DNA of 64,000 bases from contig DJBL01000093.1 of the NCBI GenBank assembly GCA_002435595.1, positions 13,801 to 77,800 on the forward strand, read 5' to 3'. Below, piece after piece: positions 26,408-35,399 of the stretch (position 1 is the stretch's first letter; each line of letters begins with the position of its first letter). This DNA is from Stenotrophomonas maltophilia (lineage in GTDB: Bacteria > Pseudomonadota > Gammaproteobacteria > Xanthomonadales > Xanthomonadaceae). The translations under genes and the position numbers were made by a program. The notes below the pieces were generated by a model. That model worked only from the letters and a program-made list of their open reading frames with translations. It did no database searches and had not been told where the DNA came from.

Positions 26408-26800
26408 CTACCGGGTGGGTTCGTTGGCCTGTTCTTCCAGGATCGGCTTGGCCAGGGCGAAGGCATGGTTGGCCGCCGGCACGCCGCAGTAGATCGCCGC
26501 CTGCAGCAGCACTTCCTTGATTTGGTCCGGGGTGACGCCGTTGTTGCGCGCCGCGCGGATGTGCAGCTTGAATTCTTCGTCATGGCCCAGCGCGACCATC
26601 ATCACGATGGTGAGCAGCGAGCGGGTGTGCCGTGGCAGCCCGTCGCGGGTCCAGACCGTGCCCCACGCGGTCCGCGTGATGAAGGCCTGGAATTCTTCGG
26701 TGAAATCGCTGCGCGCCTGCAGTGAGCGCTCCACGTGCGCGTCGCCGAGTACGGCGCGGCGTACTGCAAGGCCGGCTTCGTATCGTTCCTGTTCGTCCAT
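26408..26800 (-). CDS. pcaC: 4-carboxymuconolactone decarboxylase
   Basis: This enzyme removes CO2 from gamma-carboxymuconolactone to give beta-ketoadipate enol-lactone. The 130-residue product is a standalone CMD domain: MDEQERYEAGLAVRRAVLGD, then RSLLTIVMMVALGHDEEFKLH and YCGVPAANHAFALAKPIL, with the conserved E/H positions of the family. It is the last gene of the pcaIJFHGBDC operon. It is separated from pcaD by 55 bp containing a REP hairpin, whereas pcaC and pcaD are fused or adjacent in some bacteria. Confidence 0.95.
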   Translation of the reverse strand: MDEQERYEAGLAVRRAVLGDAHVERSLQARSDFTEEFQAFITRTAWGTVWTRDGLPRHTRSLLTIVMMVALGHDEEFKLHIRAARNNGVTPDQIKEVLLQAAIYCGVPAANHAFALAKPILEEQANEPTR

Positions 26801-26824
26801 TGGGTGCCTCTTGGGGTGGGGGCG

Positions 26825-26843
26825 TGCCGGCCAACGGCCGGCA
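26825..26843. repeat. REP-like hairpin inside the pca operon
   Basis: TGCCGGCC-AAC-GGCCGGCA, an 8-bp perfect stem, in the 55-bp gap between pcaD and pcaC. It has the same design as the other REPs in the window and could protect the upstream mRNA from 3' exonucleases. Confidence 0.7.
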
Positions 26844-26855
26844 GCAGCCGTAGGT

Positions 26856-27659
26856 TCAGGCGTGACCCGGGGTCACGCCGGCGGCGTGCAGGTGGCGCGC
26901 CAGTGCGGCGGTGAATGCATCGGCCGATTCGAGGTTGCAGATGTGGCGGCCCGGCACGGCGATGGCGTGCCCTTGCCCGACGCCAGCGGCGATCGTCTGC
27001 AGATCGGCCGGCGGGCAGACCGGATCGTCGTCGCCGGCGATGGCCAGGGTCGGCACCGTGATGCGCGCCAGCGTGGCGCGGAAGTCGGCCGTGGCCACGG
27101 CATGGCAGCACCCCACGTAGCCGGCCACGCTGGTGGCGACGAAGCGCTGCAGGATGTCATCCACCTGCGCAGGCTGTGCGTGGGCGAAGGCCGGGGTGAA
27201 CCAGCGCTCGGCGGTGCCCTCGCGCAGTGGCTGCAGGCCATGCGCCTGCACCTGCGCGATGCGCGCCTGCCAGCTCTCGGCCGTGCCGATCTTCGCTGCG
27301 GTGGCCGCCAGCGTCAGGGTGCGCAGGCGCGCGCCGGCGTGGATGCCCAGCCACTGCCCGGTGAGGCCGCCGATCGACAGCCCACAGAAGTGACTGCGCT
27401 CGACCCCGAGGTGGTCCCACAGGGCCAGCACGTCCGCGCCCAGGTCAGCCACCCGGTAGGCGCCCGGCGGTGCGCTGGACTGGCCATGGCCGCGGCGGTC
27501 GTAGCGCAGGATGCGGAACTGCGTTGCCAGCGCCTGCACCTGCCGGTCCCACATGTGCAGGTCGGTGCCCAGCGAGTTGCAGAAGGTCAGCCAGGGCGCA
27601 TCGACGGGTCCATCAACGCGGTAATGCAGGCGGTGCGATTCCAGCGCAAGAAACGGCAT
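26856..27659 (-). CDS. pcaD: 3-oxoadipate enol-lactonase
   Basis: An alpha/beta hydrolase that opens beta-ketoadipate enol-lactone to beta-ketoadipate. The 267-residue product starts MPFLALESHRLHYRVDGPVD. It shows the oxyanion-region CNSLGTDLHMWD, nucleophile S95 (CGLSIGGLTGQWLG), an acid in AGDDDPVCPP and a His in GRHICNLESADAF. All catalytic elements are present. It is followed by pcaC and preceded by pcaB with 24 bp between. Confidence 0.95.
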   Translation of the reverse strand: MPFLALESHRLHYRVDGPVDAPWLTFCNSLGTDLHMWDRQVQALATQFRILRYDRRGHGQSSAPPGAYRVADLGADVLALWDHLGVERSHFCGLSIGGLTGQWLGIHAGARLRTLTLAATAAKIGTAESWQARIAQVQAHGLQPLREGTAERWFTPAFAHAQPAQVDDILQRFVATSVAGYVGCCHAVATADFRATLARITVPTLAIAGDDDPVCPPADLQTIAAGVGQGHAIAVPGRHICNLESADAFTAALARHLHAAGVTPGHA

Positions 27660-27683
27660 GCAACACTCCAGAAAATTGGCGGA

Positions 27684-29027
27684 TCAACGCTGCGCCAGCA
27701 CGCGGTCGATCCAGGTATCGGCCATGCCGCGCCAACTGTCGGCGGCAAACAAGGCCTGCAGCTGTGCAGGCGACAGGTGCGCGGTCACCTCGGGCATCTG
27801 CTGCAGTACCTCGTGCAGGTGCCGTGACTGGTCCAGCGCGCGGCGCGCGGCCTGTTCCACCAGCGCGTGGGCGGCGGCCTTGCCGAGCGTGCCGGCCAGG
27901 GTCACCGTCACTGCTTCGGCGTAAAGCAGGCCGCCATGACTGTCCAGGTGCGCCTGCATGCGCGCGCGATCCAGTTGCAGGCCCTGCACCACCACGCTCA
28001 CCTGGGCCAGGCTGCCGGCGCACAGGCGCACGATCTCCGGCACGGTGTCCCACTCGGCGTGCCACTGGCCGGCGGCGCGCTCGTGCGGCTGCGGCATCGC
28101 CGTGAACAAGGTGGACAGCAGGCCCGGCACGCGGGTGGCCGCGGCGATCGCGGCCACGCAACCGACCGGGTTGCGCTTGTGCGGCATCGCCGACGATCCG
28201 CCCTTGCCCTCGGCGCTCGGCTCGAAGGCCTCGGCGACTTCGGACTGCATCAGCAGCACGATATCGGTGGCGATCTTGCCCAGGGTTCCGGTGAGCAGCG
28301 CGAAGGTGCTGCCCAGCTCGGCGATGCGGTCGCGCGCGGTGTGCCAGGGCAATGCCGGAACCGGCAGGTCGAGTTCCTCGCCCAACGCCTGCGCTACCTC
28401 CAGCCCACGCGTCTGCAGCGAGGCCAGCGTGCCGGCGGCACCGCCGAACTGCAGCACCAGCGTATCGGTGCGCAGCGCCTGCAGGCGCCGTTGGCTGCGC
28501 TGCAGCGCATCGAGCCAGCCCGCCGCCTTCAGCCCGAACGTGACCGGTACCGCGTGCTGCAGCAGTGTGCGACCGGGCAGCCCGGTGTCGCGCTCGGCTT
28601 CGGCCAGCGCTGCCAGCGTGGTGCACAGCCCATCCAGCCGCGCCTGCACGTCGCCAAGCGCGTCACGCAACTGCAGGATCGCCCCGCTGTCGATGATGTC
28701 CTGGCTGGTGGCCCCCCAGTGCACCCAGCGTGCCGCCTCGGCGTCGTGGCGGCCCACCTCGGCGGTGAGCGCCTTGACCAGAGGGATGGCCGGATTGCCG
28801 GCCAGTGCGGTGGCCTGGCCGAGCGCATCGAGCCGATAGCGCCCGGCCTGGCAGGCCGCCTCGATCGGCGCCAGGGCGGCAGCGGGGATCACCGCGCAGC
28901 GCACCTGTGCGCGGGCGAGCGCGGCCTCCACGTCGAGCATGGCCTGCACGCGGGCGTGGTCGGTGAACCGGGCGTCCACCGCCGGATCGCCAAACAGGGC
29001 CCCCAGCAGGGAGTGCGAATCGTGCAT
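27684..29027 (-). CDS. pcaB: 3-carboxy-cis,cis-muconate cycloisomerase
   Basis: Lactonises beta-carboxymuconate to gamma-carboxymuconolactone. The 447-residue product is a fumarase/aspartase superfamily member: HWGATSQDIIDSG near residue 105, and the family signature GKGGSSAMPHKRNPV near 280. The ATG at 29025-29027 follows GGAG by about 10 nt; the preceding TTG is less likely. The bacterial PcaB type is distinct from the fungal seven-bladed enzyme. Gene order is pcaHGBDC. Confidence 0.95.
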   Translation of the reverse strand: MHDSHSLLGALFGDPAVDARFTDHARVQAMLDVEAALARAQVRCAVIPAAALAPIEAACQAGRYRLDALGQATALAGNPAIPLVKALTAEVGRHDAEAARWVHWGATSQDIIDSGAILQLRDALGDVQARLDGLCTTLAALAEAERDTGLPGRTLLQHAVPVTFGLKAAGWLDALQRSQRRLQALRTDTLVLQFGGAAGTLASLQTRGLEVAQALGEELDLPVPALPWHTARDRIAELGSTFALLTGTLGKIATDIVLLMQSEVAEAFEPSAEGKGGSSAMPHKRNPVGCVAAIAAATRVPGLLSTLFTAMPQPHERAAGQWHAEWDTVPEIVRLCAGSLAQVSVVVQGLQLDRARMQAHLDSHGGLLYAEAVTVTLAGTLGKAAAHALVEQAARRALDQSRHLHEVLQQMPEVTAHLSPAQLQALFAADSWRGMADTWIDRVLAQR

Positions 29028-29094
29028 CAAGCCAGCTCCATCCAGGACAAGGACAGCTTACCCGCGCCGGCCGATGGCAGGCGTGGAGGCTGCA

Positions 29095-29658
29095 TCAGTA
29101 ATCGAAGAACACGGTTTCGTGCTCGCCCTGCATGCGCACGTCCCAGTGGTACAGGCCGTTGCCCTGGGCCTGCGCGATCAGCGTGGGGCGCCGTTCGGCC
29201 GGGACCAGGGCCAGGATCGGGTCCTGGTCATTGCCGGCCGCGTCGCTGAAGTACAGCCGCGCGCTGGCCGCCCGCAACAGGCCCCGCATGAACACCAGCA
29301 CCATCAGGTGCGGTGCCTGCGTGCGCCCGCCCGGACCGGTCACGTTGCCCGGGCGGATCGTGGTGAAGGCGAAGCGGCCGTGCGCATCGGTGGGCACCCT
29401 GCCCCAGCCGTTGAAGGCCGGATCGTGGTCGGCATGGCGCGGGTCTTCGGGGTGGGCGTAGATGCCCTGGGCGTCGGCCTGCCAGATTTCCAGCACGGCA
29501 TCGGACACCGGTACGCCGACGCCATCGAATACCTGACCCTGCACCTGCACGCGCTCGCCCTGCGCCTGCGCCGGGGCGATGTCGGTGCGGTACAGCGGCT
29601 CCAGGCCCAGCCGGTAGTACGGGCCCACGGTCTGCCACGGAGTGGATTGGAAACTCAT
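29095..29658 (-). CDS. pcaG: protocatechuate 3,4-dioxygenase alpha subunit
   Basis: The 187-residue product is the non-catalytic alpha subunit of the intradiol dioxygenase. It shares the fold of the beta subunit (STPWQTVGPYYRLGLEP, VLEIWQADAQGIYAHP, GWGRVPTDAHGRFAFTTIRPG), but the His-x-His iron pair is replaced in APHLMVLVFMRG, as expected of PcaG. It begins 4 bp after pcaH and the two form the (alpha-beta) oligomer. Confidence 0.95.
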   Translation of the reverse strand: MSFQSTPWQTVGPYYRLGLEPLYRTDIAPAQAQGERVQVQGQVFDGVGVPVSDAVLEIWQADAQGIYAHPEDPRHADHDPAFNGWGRVPTDAHGRFAFTTIRPGNVTGPGGRTQAPHLMVLVFMRGLLRAASARLYFSDAAGNDQDPILALVPAERRPTLIAQAQGNGLYHWDVRMQGEHETVFFDY

Positions 29659-29662
29659 CTAC

Positions 29663-30373
29663 TTACTCCCACACGGTCATCTTGCGGCCACGCAAGACGA
29701 TGTCGAAACGGTAGCCCAGGGCGAACTCGTTGGCGGTGTTCTCCCAGTCGAAGGAGGACACCATGCGCGCGCGCGCCTTGGCATCGTCCACGCAGTTGTA
29801 GATCGGGTCGTACTCCAGCAGCGGGTCGCCGGGGAAGTACATCTGGGTCACCAGGCGCTGGCCGATGCCATCGCCGTGCAGCGAGAAGTGGATATGCGCC
29901 GGCCGCCACGCGTTGTAGTGGTTGCGCCACGGGTACGCACCAGGCTTGATGGTGGTGAAACGGTAGCGGCCGTGGTCGTCGGTGAGCACCTGGCCGGTGC
30001 CGGTGAAGTTGGGATCCAGCGGTGCATCGTGCTGGTCGCCCTTGTGCAGGTAGCGGCCGGCGGCGTTGCACTGCCACACCTCGACCACGCGGTTGCGCAC
30101 CGGGCGACCGTTTTCATCGAGCACGCGGCCACTGACCACGATGCGCTCGCCCAGCGGCTGGCCCTTGAAACCGGCGGTAAGGTCGGCCGCGTGTTCCCCC
30201 AGGGTGATGCGGTCCAGGGCCGGCCCGGTCACCTCCGACAACGTGGCCGGGATCCGGATCGGATCGCGGCCCGGGCCGCGCAGGCGCGTGGACGCGTACG
30301 GCAGGTGGATGCGGTCCGGCTGGGTGCCGGGATACGGCCTGCGGTAACCGCGCAGGTCGGTGGGATCGCTCAT
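29663..30373 (-). CDS. pcaH: protocatechuate 3,4-dioxygenase beta subunit
   Basis: Catalytic subunit that cleaves protocatechuate between the hydroxyls, using non-haem Fe(III), to beta-carboxy-cis,cis-muconate. The 236-residue product keeps all four iron ligands at the same spacing as in the Pseudomonas enzyme: Y108 (AAGRY), Y147 (PGAYPWRN), H160 and H162 (PAHIHFS). The ATG at 30371-30373 follows GGAG by 6 nt; a longer in-frame version from 30427 is not needed. It is in the operon between pcaF (105 bp upstream) and pcaG. Confidence 0.97.
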   Translation of the reverse strand: MSDPTDLRGYRRPYPGTQPDRIHLPYASTRLRGPGRDPIRIPATLSEVTGPALDRITLGEHAADLTAGFKGQPLGERIVVSGRVLDENGRPVRNRVVEVWQCNAAGRYLHKGDQHDAPLDPNFTGTGQVLTDDHGRYRFTTIKPGAYPWRNHYNAWRPAHIHFSLHGDGIGQRLVTQMYFPGDPLLEYDPIYNCVDDAKARARMVSSFDWENTANEFALGYRFDIVLRGRKMTVWE

Positions 30374-30478
30374 GGCGTACTCCAATTGGCGGGCGGCCGG
30401 AAGACCGCGGCTGTGCTGCCCCGGCACGCTGCCACGCGGAGGTGACAGCGGCCGTGAAGCGGAAAAGGGAAAAGGGTG

Positions 30479-31693
30479 TCAGACGCGCTCGATCGCCAGC
30501 GCCACGCCCTGGCCGACACCGATGCACATCGTGGCCAGGCCGCGGCGCCCGCCGCTGGCCTCGAGCTGGCGTAGCAGGGTCAGCGCCAGCCGCGCCCCGC
30601 TCATGCCCAGCGGATGACCGAGCGCGATGGCACCGCCATTGGCATTGACATGGGCAGCATCGTCGGCCAGCCCGAGTTCGCGCAGGCAGGCCAGGCCCTG
30701 CGAGGCGAATGCCTCGTTGAGCTCGATCGCATCGAAATCGGCGATGCCCAGGCCCAACCGGGCCAGCAGCCGCTGCGTCGCCGGTACCGGGCCCATGCCC
30801 ATCACGGCCGGCTCCACGCCGGCACTGGCGAAGCCGAGGATGCGGCCCCGCGGGGTCAGGCCCAGTGCCTGCACCTGTGCGCCGGAGGCCAGCAGCAGCG
30901 CCGCGGCACCGTCGTTGATGCCCGAAGCGTTGCCGGCGGTGACGGTACCCGGCTGACGGAACAGGGGTTTGAGCTTGCCCAGCGCCTCGATCGTGGTCTC
31001 GGCACGCGGGTGTTCGTCGTGCTCCACGCGCACGCTCTCGCCGCGCTTGCGGCCCGGCGCGTCCACCGCGACGATCTCGCCAGCGAAGAAGCCACGCTGC
31101 TGGGCCGCGGCGGTGCGCTGCTGGCTGCGCAGCGCGAACGCATCCTGGTCCTCGCGCGAAATGGCGTAGCGCTCGGCCACATTCTCTGCGGTCTGGCCCA
31201 TGGTTTCCACGCCGTGCAGCTCACGCAGGCGCGGGTTGATGAAGCGCCAGCCCATCGTGGTGTCTTCCAGGATCTGGTCGCGTGCGAACGCGCTGCCCGG
31301 CTTGCCCATCACCAGCGGCGCGCGCGACATCGATTCGACCCCGCCGGCGATCGCCAGCCCCAGCTCGCCGGCAGCGATCCCGCGGGCCACCGTGCCGATC
31401 GCATCCAGTCCCGAGCCACACAACCGGTTGACGGTGCTGCCCGGCACGCTGACCGGCAATCCGGCCAACAGCAGGCTCATCCGAGCCACGTTGCGGTTGT
31501 CTTCGCCGGCCTGGTTGGCGCAGCCCAGATACACCTCCTCGATCAGCGCCGGGTCCAGCTGCGGCTGGCGCGCCAGCAGCGCCTTGATCGGCAGCGCGCC
31601 CAGGTCGTCGGCGCGGATGCCGGACAGCGCACCGGCGTAGCGGCCGATCGGGGTGCGGATACCGTCGACGATATAGATTTCCTGCTGGCTCAT
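30479..31693 (-). CDS. pcaF: beta-ketoadipyl-CoA thiolase
   Basis: Splits beta-ketoadipyl-CoA into succinyl-CoA and acetyl-CoA, the last step of the pathway. The 404-residue product starts MSQQEIYIVDGIRTPIGRY. C92 (VNRLCGSGLDAIG) is the acylated cysteine; GGAIALGHPLGMSGAR holds the catalytic His and ATMCIGVGQG the proton-abstracting Cys. The ATG is 1 nt after the pcaJ stop and has GGAG upstream, so it is translationally coupled to pcaJ. Confidence 0.96.
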   Translation of the reverse strand: MSQQEIYIVDGIRTPIGRYAGALSGIRADDLGALPIKALLARQPQLDPALIEEVYLGCANQAGEDNRNVARMSLLLAGLPVSVPGSTVNRLCGSGLDAIGTVARGIAAGELGLAIAGGVESMSRAPLVMGKPGSAFARDQILEDTTMGWRFINPRLRELHGVETMGQTAENVAERYAISREDQDAFALRSQQRTAAAQQRGFFAGEIVAVDAPGRKRGESVRVEHDEHPRAETTIEALGKLKPLFRQPGTVTAGNASGINDGAAALLLASGAQVQALGLTPRGRILGFASAGVEPAVMGMGPVPATQRLLARLGLGIADFDAIELNEAFASQGLACLRELGLADDAAHVNANGGAIALGHPLGMSGARLALTLLRQLEASGGRRGLATMCIGVGQGVALAIERV

Positions 31694-31694
31694 G

Positions 31695-32342
31695 TCAGGC
31701 TCCTTCACTCATCTGCAGCGGCAGGCCGGTCAGCTCGCGCAGCTGCGCCAGCGTCATCCCGTCCACCATCTCCAGCACGGTCGCGCCGTCCTTGCCCAGG
31801 TCGAACACGGCCACATCGGTATAGACCCGCGAGACGCAGCGCAGGCCGGTCAGCGGATAGCTGCACTGGGCCACCAGCTTGCTCTGCCCCTGCTTGGTAA
31901 GCAGGTCCATCATCACGAACACCTGCTTGGCACCGATGGCCAGATCCATCGCACCACCGACGGCTGGAATCGCATCGGCCGCACCGGTGCTCCAGTTGGC
32001 CAGGTCGCCCTGCGCCGATACCTGGAACGCACCCAGCACGCAGATGTCCAGGTGGCCGCCGCGCATCATCGCGAACGAATCGGCGTGGTGGAAGTAGCAG
32101 CCACCGGTCAGCAGCGTCACCGGCTGCTTGCCGGCGTTGATCAGGTCCGGATCCTCATCGCCGGGCGCGGGTGCCGGGCCCATGCCCAGCAGCCCGTTCT
32201 CGGACTGCAGGAAGATCTCCTTGTCGGCCGGCAGGAAGTTGGCCACCGTGGTTGGCAGTCCGATACCCAGATTCACATAGGCACCTTCGGGGATGTCCCG
32301 CGCGACGCGGGCGGCCATCTGTTCGCGGCTGAGGCGGTTCAT
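31695..32342 (-). CDS. pcaJ: 3-oxoadipate CoA-transferase beta subunit
   Basis: With PcaI it moves CoA from succinyl-CoA to beta-ketoadipate. The 215-residue product carries the catalytic glutamate E48 in QSENGLLGMGP, and ARVARDIPEGAYVNLGIGLP near the N-terminus. The ATG at 32340-32342 overlaps the pcaI stop (ATGA). An in-frame extension upstream lies inside pcaI and is not the real start. Confidence 0.96.
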   Translation of the reverse strand: MNRLSREQMAARVARDIPEGAYVNLGIGLPTTVANFLPADKEIFLQSENGLLGMGPAPAPGDEDPDLINAGKQPVTLLTGGCYFHHADSFAMMRGGHLDICVLGAFQVSAQGDLANWSTGAADAIPAVGGAMDLAIGAKQVFVMMDLLTKQGQSKLVAQCSYPLTGLRCVSRVYTDVAVFDLGKDGATVLEMVDGMTLAQLRELTGLPLQMSEGA

Positions 32343-33028
32343 GCGCGGCCTCCTGCAGCGGTGGGCGCAGGAAGTTCGACCACCCGCTGCACGAAGATGC
32401 CCGGGGTCACCACGGCCTCCGGGTCGAGCGCACCCAGCGCCACCACCGACTCCACCTGGACGATCGCGCAGCGCGCGGCCATCGCCATCAGCGGGCCGAA
32501 ATTGCGAGCGGTCTTGCGGTAGACCAGGTTGCCCCAACGGTCACCCTGGTGGGCCTTGATCAGCGCGAAGTCGGCGTGCAACGGGTACTCGAGCACGTAA
32601 TGGCGGCCATCGATTTCGCGGGTCTCCTTGCCCTCGGCCAGCTCGGTGCCGTAGCCGGTGGGGGTGAAGATCGCGCCCAGCCCGGAACCGGCGGCGTGGA
32701 TGCGCGCGGCCAGGTTGCCCTGCGGCACCAGTTCCAGTTCGATCTCACCGGCGCGGTAGGCGGCATCGAAATGCTGCGAATCGGCCTGGCGCGGGAACGA
32801 ACAGATGATGCGGCGCACACGCTTGTGCCTGATCAGCGCGGCCAGCCCGCTGTCGCCGTTGCCGGCGTTGTTGTTGATGATGGTCAACCCGGTCGCGCCC
32901 TGCGCGATCAGGGCATCGATCAGCGCGTCGGGCATGCCGGCGGTACCGAAGCCGCCGATCATCACCGTGGCGCCGTCGTGGATATCGGCCACCGCTGCAT
33001 CAGCGCTGGCCACGGTCTTGTCGATCAC
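32339..33028 (-). CDS. pcaI: 3-oxoadipate CoA-transferase alpha subunit
   Basis: The 229-residue alpha subunit binds CoA: VADIHDGATVMIGGFGTAGMPDALI, INNNAGNGDSGLAALI, and PTGYGTELAEGKE. I start it at GTG 33026-33028 because AAGGAG lies 7 nt upstream; no ATG fits. It is the first gene of the operon pcaIJFHGBDC, 150 bp downstream of pcaK's stop, with its own operator-like sites in the gap. Confidence 0.94.
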   Translation of the reverse strand: MIDKTVASADAAVADIHDGATVMIGGFGTAGMPDALIDALIAQGATGLTIINNNAGNGDSGLAALIRHKRVRRIICSFPRQADSQHFDAAYRAGEIELELVPQGNLAARIHAAGSGLGAIFTPTGYGTELAEGKETREIDGRHYVLEYPLHADFALIKAHQGDRWGNLVYRKTARNFGPLMAMAARCAIVQVESVVALGALDPEAVVTPGIFVQRVVELPAPTAAGGRA

Positions 33029-33122
33029 TGCAATGCTCCTTGCCACGCACTGCGATGCGTGGCCACGTGCGGGAAGACTCTGGAAGCGACCATGGTGCGG
33101 AGCGCACTGGGCACGGTCAATC

Positions 33123-33154
33123 CGATATTCGGCCAATCGATTCGATAATCGCAC
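33123..33154 (-). promoter_or_regulatory. PcaR-type operator region of the pcaI operon
   Basis: ATTCGATAATCGCAC at 33140-33154 matches 14 of 15 bases of the PcaR operator consensus. A weaker copy of its core, CGATATTCGG, lies at 33123-33132, so the two cores are 20 bp apart as direct repeats. They sit about 95-130 bp upstream of the pcaI start. The motif identity is recalled from Pseudomonas PcaR work; occupancy is inference. Confidence 0.68.
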
Positions 33155-33178
33155 ATCATTGTCGGTCTCCGCGTGCGC

Positions 33179-34498
33179 TCAGGTACGCGTCTGGCCAACG
33201 CCGACACGCAGACCCAGGCAGGCCCATGCGGCCAACGCCAGCGGTAGCGCGCACAGCACGTACAACGCCGCCGGCGACCAGCCCGCGTCGACCAGCAAAC
33301 CAACGCTCAGCGGCGAAAGAATCGCGCCGACCCGACCGATGCCGATCGCCCAGCCCAGGCCGGTGGTGCGCACGTCGGCGGCGAACACCACCGGGGCGGC
33401 GGCATACAGCCCGGCCATCGCACCGAACAGCGCCGCGCCGATCACGAAGGCGATCGGGAACGCGATTTCCAGGCGGGTGTTGAAGGCGGCAAACAGCAGC
33501 ATCGCCAGCATGGCCAGCACCAGGCTCGCAGCGGTCAGCCGCGACAACGCCCAGCGCGAGGCCAGCCAGCCAAACAGGCTGCCGCCAACGATGCCGCCGA
33601 GGTTGAGCAGCACCCCGCCGGTGATGCCCTGCTGCGCCGAGACACCGGCCGAAACCAGCAGCTTGGGCGTCCAGCTGAGCACGAAATAGAACGCGAACAT
33701 GTGCAGGAAGAACGCCATGGCGATCAGCACGGCCACCTTGCGCAGGTCACCGACGAACAGCGCCGCGTAGCCCTTTCGCCCATCCCCGCGCACCGGTGCC
33801 GGCGGCAGCGCCTGCAAGGCGGGCATGTGCATGCGGGCCAGCAGTGCGTTGAGTCGCGGCAACGCATCGGCCGGGCGCCGCGCGACCAGGAAATCCAGGG
33901 ATTCGGGCAGGCACTTGAGCACCAGCGGGATGCACAACAGCGAGGCGCCGGCCCCGATCAGGAACACGCTGTGCCAGCTGAAATGCTCCAGCATCCAGGC
34001 CGCCAGCAGGCCACCCAGCGTGGCGCCGATCGGGTAACCGGTGGCCTGCATCGCCACCGCCGTACTGCGCCATTTGGCGTTGGCATACTCGGCGGTGATC
34101 ACCCCTACCCCGGCCAGCATGCCGCCGATGCCGATCCCGGTGAACACGCGCAGTGCGCCGAGCTGCCAGGCGTTGGCCGCCAGCGCCGAGGCGGCCATGC
34201 CGATGGTGAGGATCACCAGGCAGACGATGATCATCGGCCGGCGGCCCCAGCGATCGGCCAGCGGCGCCAGCAGGAACGAGCCCAGCGCCATGCCGACCAG
34301 CCCGGCGCTGAGCATGACCCCCAGTACCTTGCCCGACAACGCCCAGTCGGCCGAGACGTGCGGCGCCGTGAACGCCATCACCATCACATCGAAGCCGTCG
34401 AGCATGTTCAACAACACGCAGATGGCGATGGCCGTCCATTGGAAGGAACTCATGCGCTCCAGCACGAGCGGTGGGGCGGCGGCGGTGGCATGGCTCAT
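33179..34498 (-). CDS. pcaK: MFS aromatic-acid transporter (PcaK-like)
   Basis: The 439-residue product is a 12-TM major facilitator of the aromatic acid:H+ symporter family. LNMLDGFDVMVMAF in TM1 is the family's D-G-x-D motif, and LADRWGRRPMIIVCL is the loop 2-3 motif. It would import protocatechuate or 4-hydroxybenzoate (and possibly quinate or shikimate). ATG 34496-34498 follows GGACCCCC; a longer version from 34573 would overlap quiB. It is the last gene of the quiC-quiX-quiB-pcaK unit, 49 nt after quiB. Confidence 0.9.
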   Translation of the reverse strand: MSHATAAAPPLVLERMSSFQWTAIAICVLLNMLDGFDVMVMAFTAPHVSADWALSGKVLGVMLSAGLVGMALGSFLLAPLADRWGRRPMIIVCLVILTIGMAASALAANAWQLGALRVFTGIGIGGMLAGVGVITAEYANAKWRSTAVAMQATGYPIGATLGGLLAAWMLEHFSWHSVFLIGAGASLLCIPLVLKCLPESLDFLVARRPADALPRLNALLARMHMPALQALPPAPVRGDGRKGYAALFVGDLRKVAVLIAMAFFLHMFAFYFVLSWTPKLLVSAGVSAQQGITGGVLLNLGGIVGGSLFGWLASRWALSRLTAASLVLAMLAMLLFAAFNTRLEIAFPIAFVIGAALFGAMAGLYAAAPVVFAADVRTTGLGWAIGIGRVGAILSPLSVGLLVDAGWSPAALYVLCALPLALAAWACLGLRVGVGQTRT

Positions 34499-34547
34499 AC
34501 GGGGGTCCTGCGACGACGGGGTACGGAAAGCATCCGGCGGGGAGGTC

Positions 34548-35399
34548 TCAACGACCGGCCTGGCTGGAGGCATGGATGACCTGGAGCACCGACTGCAACT
34601 GCTCGACCTCGACCTGGCCCGGCGCCGACGGCGTGCCGATCATGCCGAAGGTCAGCGCCTGGCCGAAGGTCTCCCCGGCCAGCCGCGAGACCACGCCGGT
34701 GCCGCCCATGGACATGGTCAGCAGCGGCTTGCTGCTGCGCTGGCGCACCTCCCAGGTGGCCTGCAACAACGTGAGCACGTCGCCGGCGTCGCGTGGCATC
34801 ACCGCGATCTTGAGGACGTCCGCGCCCAGCGCATCCTGCCGAAGCAGGCGCGCAACGATCTCTTCGCGCGCCGGCGTGGCATGGAAGTCGTGGCTGGACA
34901 TCACCACCTTCACCCCCGCCTTGTGCGCCTGGGCTACCAGCGCGGCCACCCGTGCCGGATCGCGGAACATCTCCACGTCGATCAGCTGGGCGAAGCCGCC
35001 GCGCAGCAGCGTGGCGTAGAGCGCAGCATAGTCGGCGTCGCTGATCGGCTTGCTGCCGCCTTCGGCCTGGGTGCGGAACGTGACGATCATCGGCTTGCCG
35101 TCCAGCGTGCGTGCGATGCGCTTGCCGAGTGCGACCAGCGCCTTGCCGTCGGTGGCGATGTCCAGGTAGTCGATGCGCCATTCGGCGACATCGGTGGCGG
35201 GACTGGCGGCGATCGCCGCGGCCTGCTGCAGCGCCAGCTCCGCGCTGGCCCCGGTGATCGGCACGATGGTGCGCGGCGCACCTTCGCCGATGCGCAGCGC
35301 GCCGACCTGCAGCGGTGTCACCGGCAGCGGCGCGGCGTGGGCGATGGACGCGGCGCCGCCGAGCAGGGCGGCCAGAACGAAGGCAGTGGGAGCGCGCAT
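34548..35399 (-). CDS. quiB: exported type I 3-dehydroquinate dehydratase (catabolic)
   Basis: Dehydrates 3-dehydroquinate to 3-dehydroshikimate by a Schiff-base mechanism. The 283-residue product is the class I TIM barrel: E73 and R75 (EWRIDYLD), H170 (VMSSHDFHATP) and K197 (GADVLKIAVMP, the Schiff-base lysine). Unusually for biosynthetic AroD it has a signal peptide (MRAPTAFVLAALLGGAASIAHA), so it acts in the periplasm beside QuiA. The start ATG overlaps the quiX stop by 1 nt. It is the counterpart of Acinetobacter QuiB; the window has no other dehydroquinate enzyme. Confidence 0.9.
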   Translation of the reverse strand: MRAPTAFVLAALLGGAASIAHAAPLPVTPLQVGALRIGEGAPRTIVPITGASAELALQQAAAIAASPATDVAEWRIDYLDIATDGKALVALGKRIARTLDGKPMIVTFRTQAEGGSKPISDADYAALYATLLRGGFAQLIDVEMFRDPARVAALVAQAHKAGVKVVMSSHDFHATPAREEIVARLLRQDALGADVLKIAVMPRDAGDVLTLLQATWEVRQRSSKPLLTMSMGGTGVVSRLAGETFGQALTFGMIGTPSAPGQVEVEQLQSVLQVIHASSQAGR

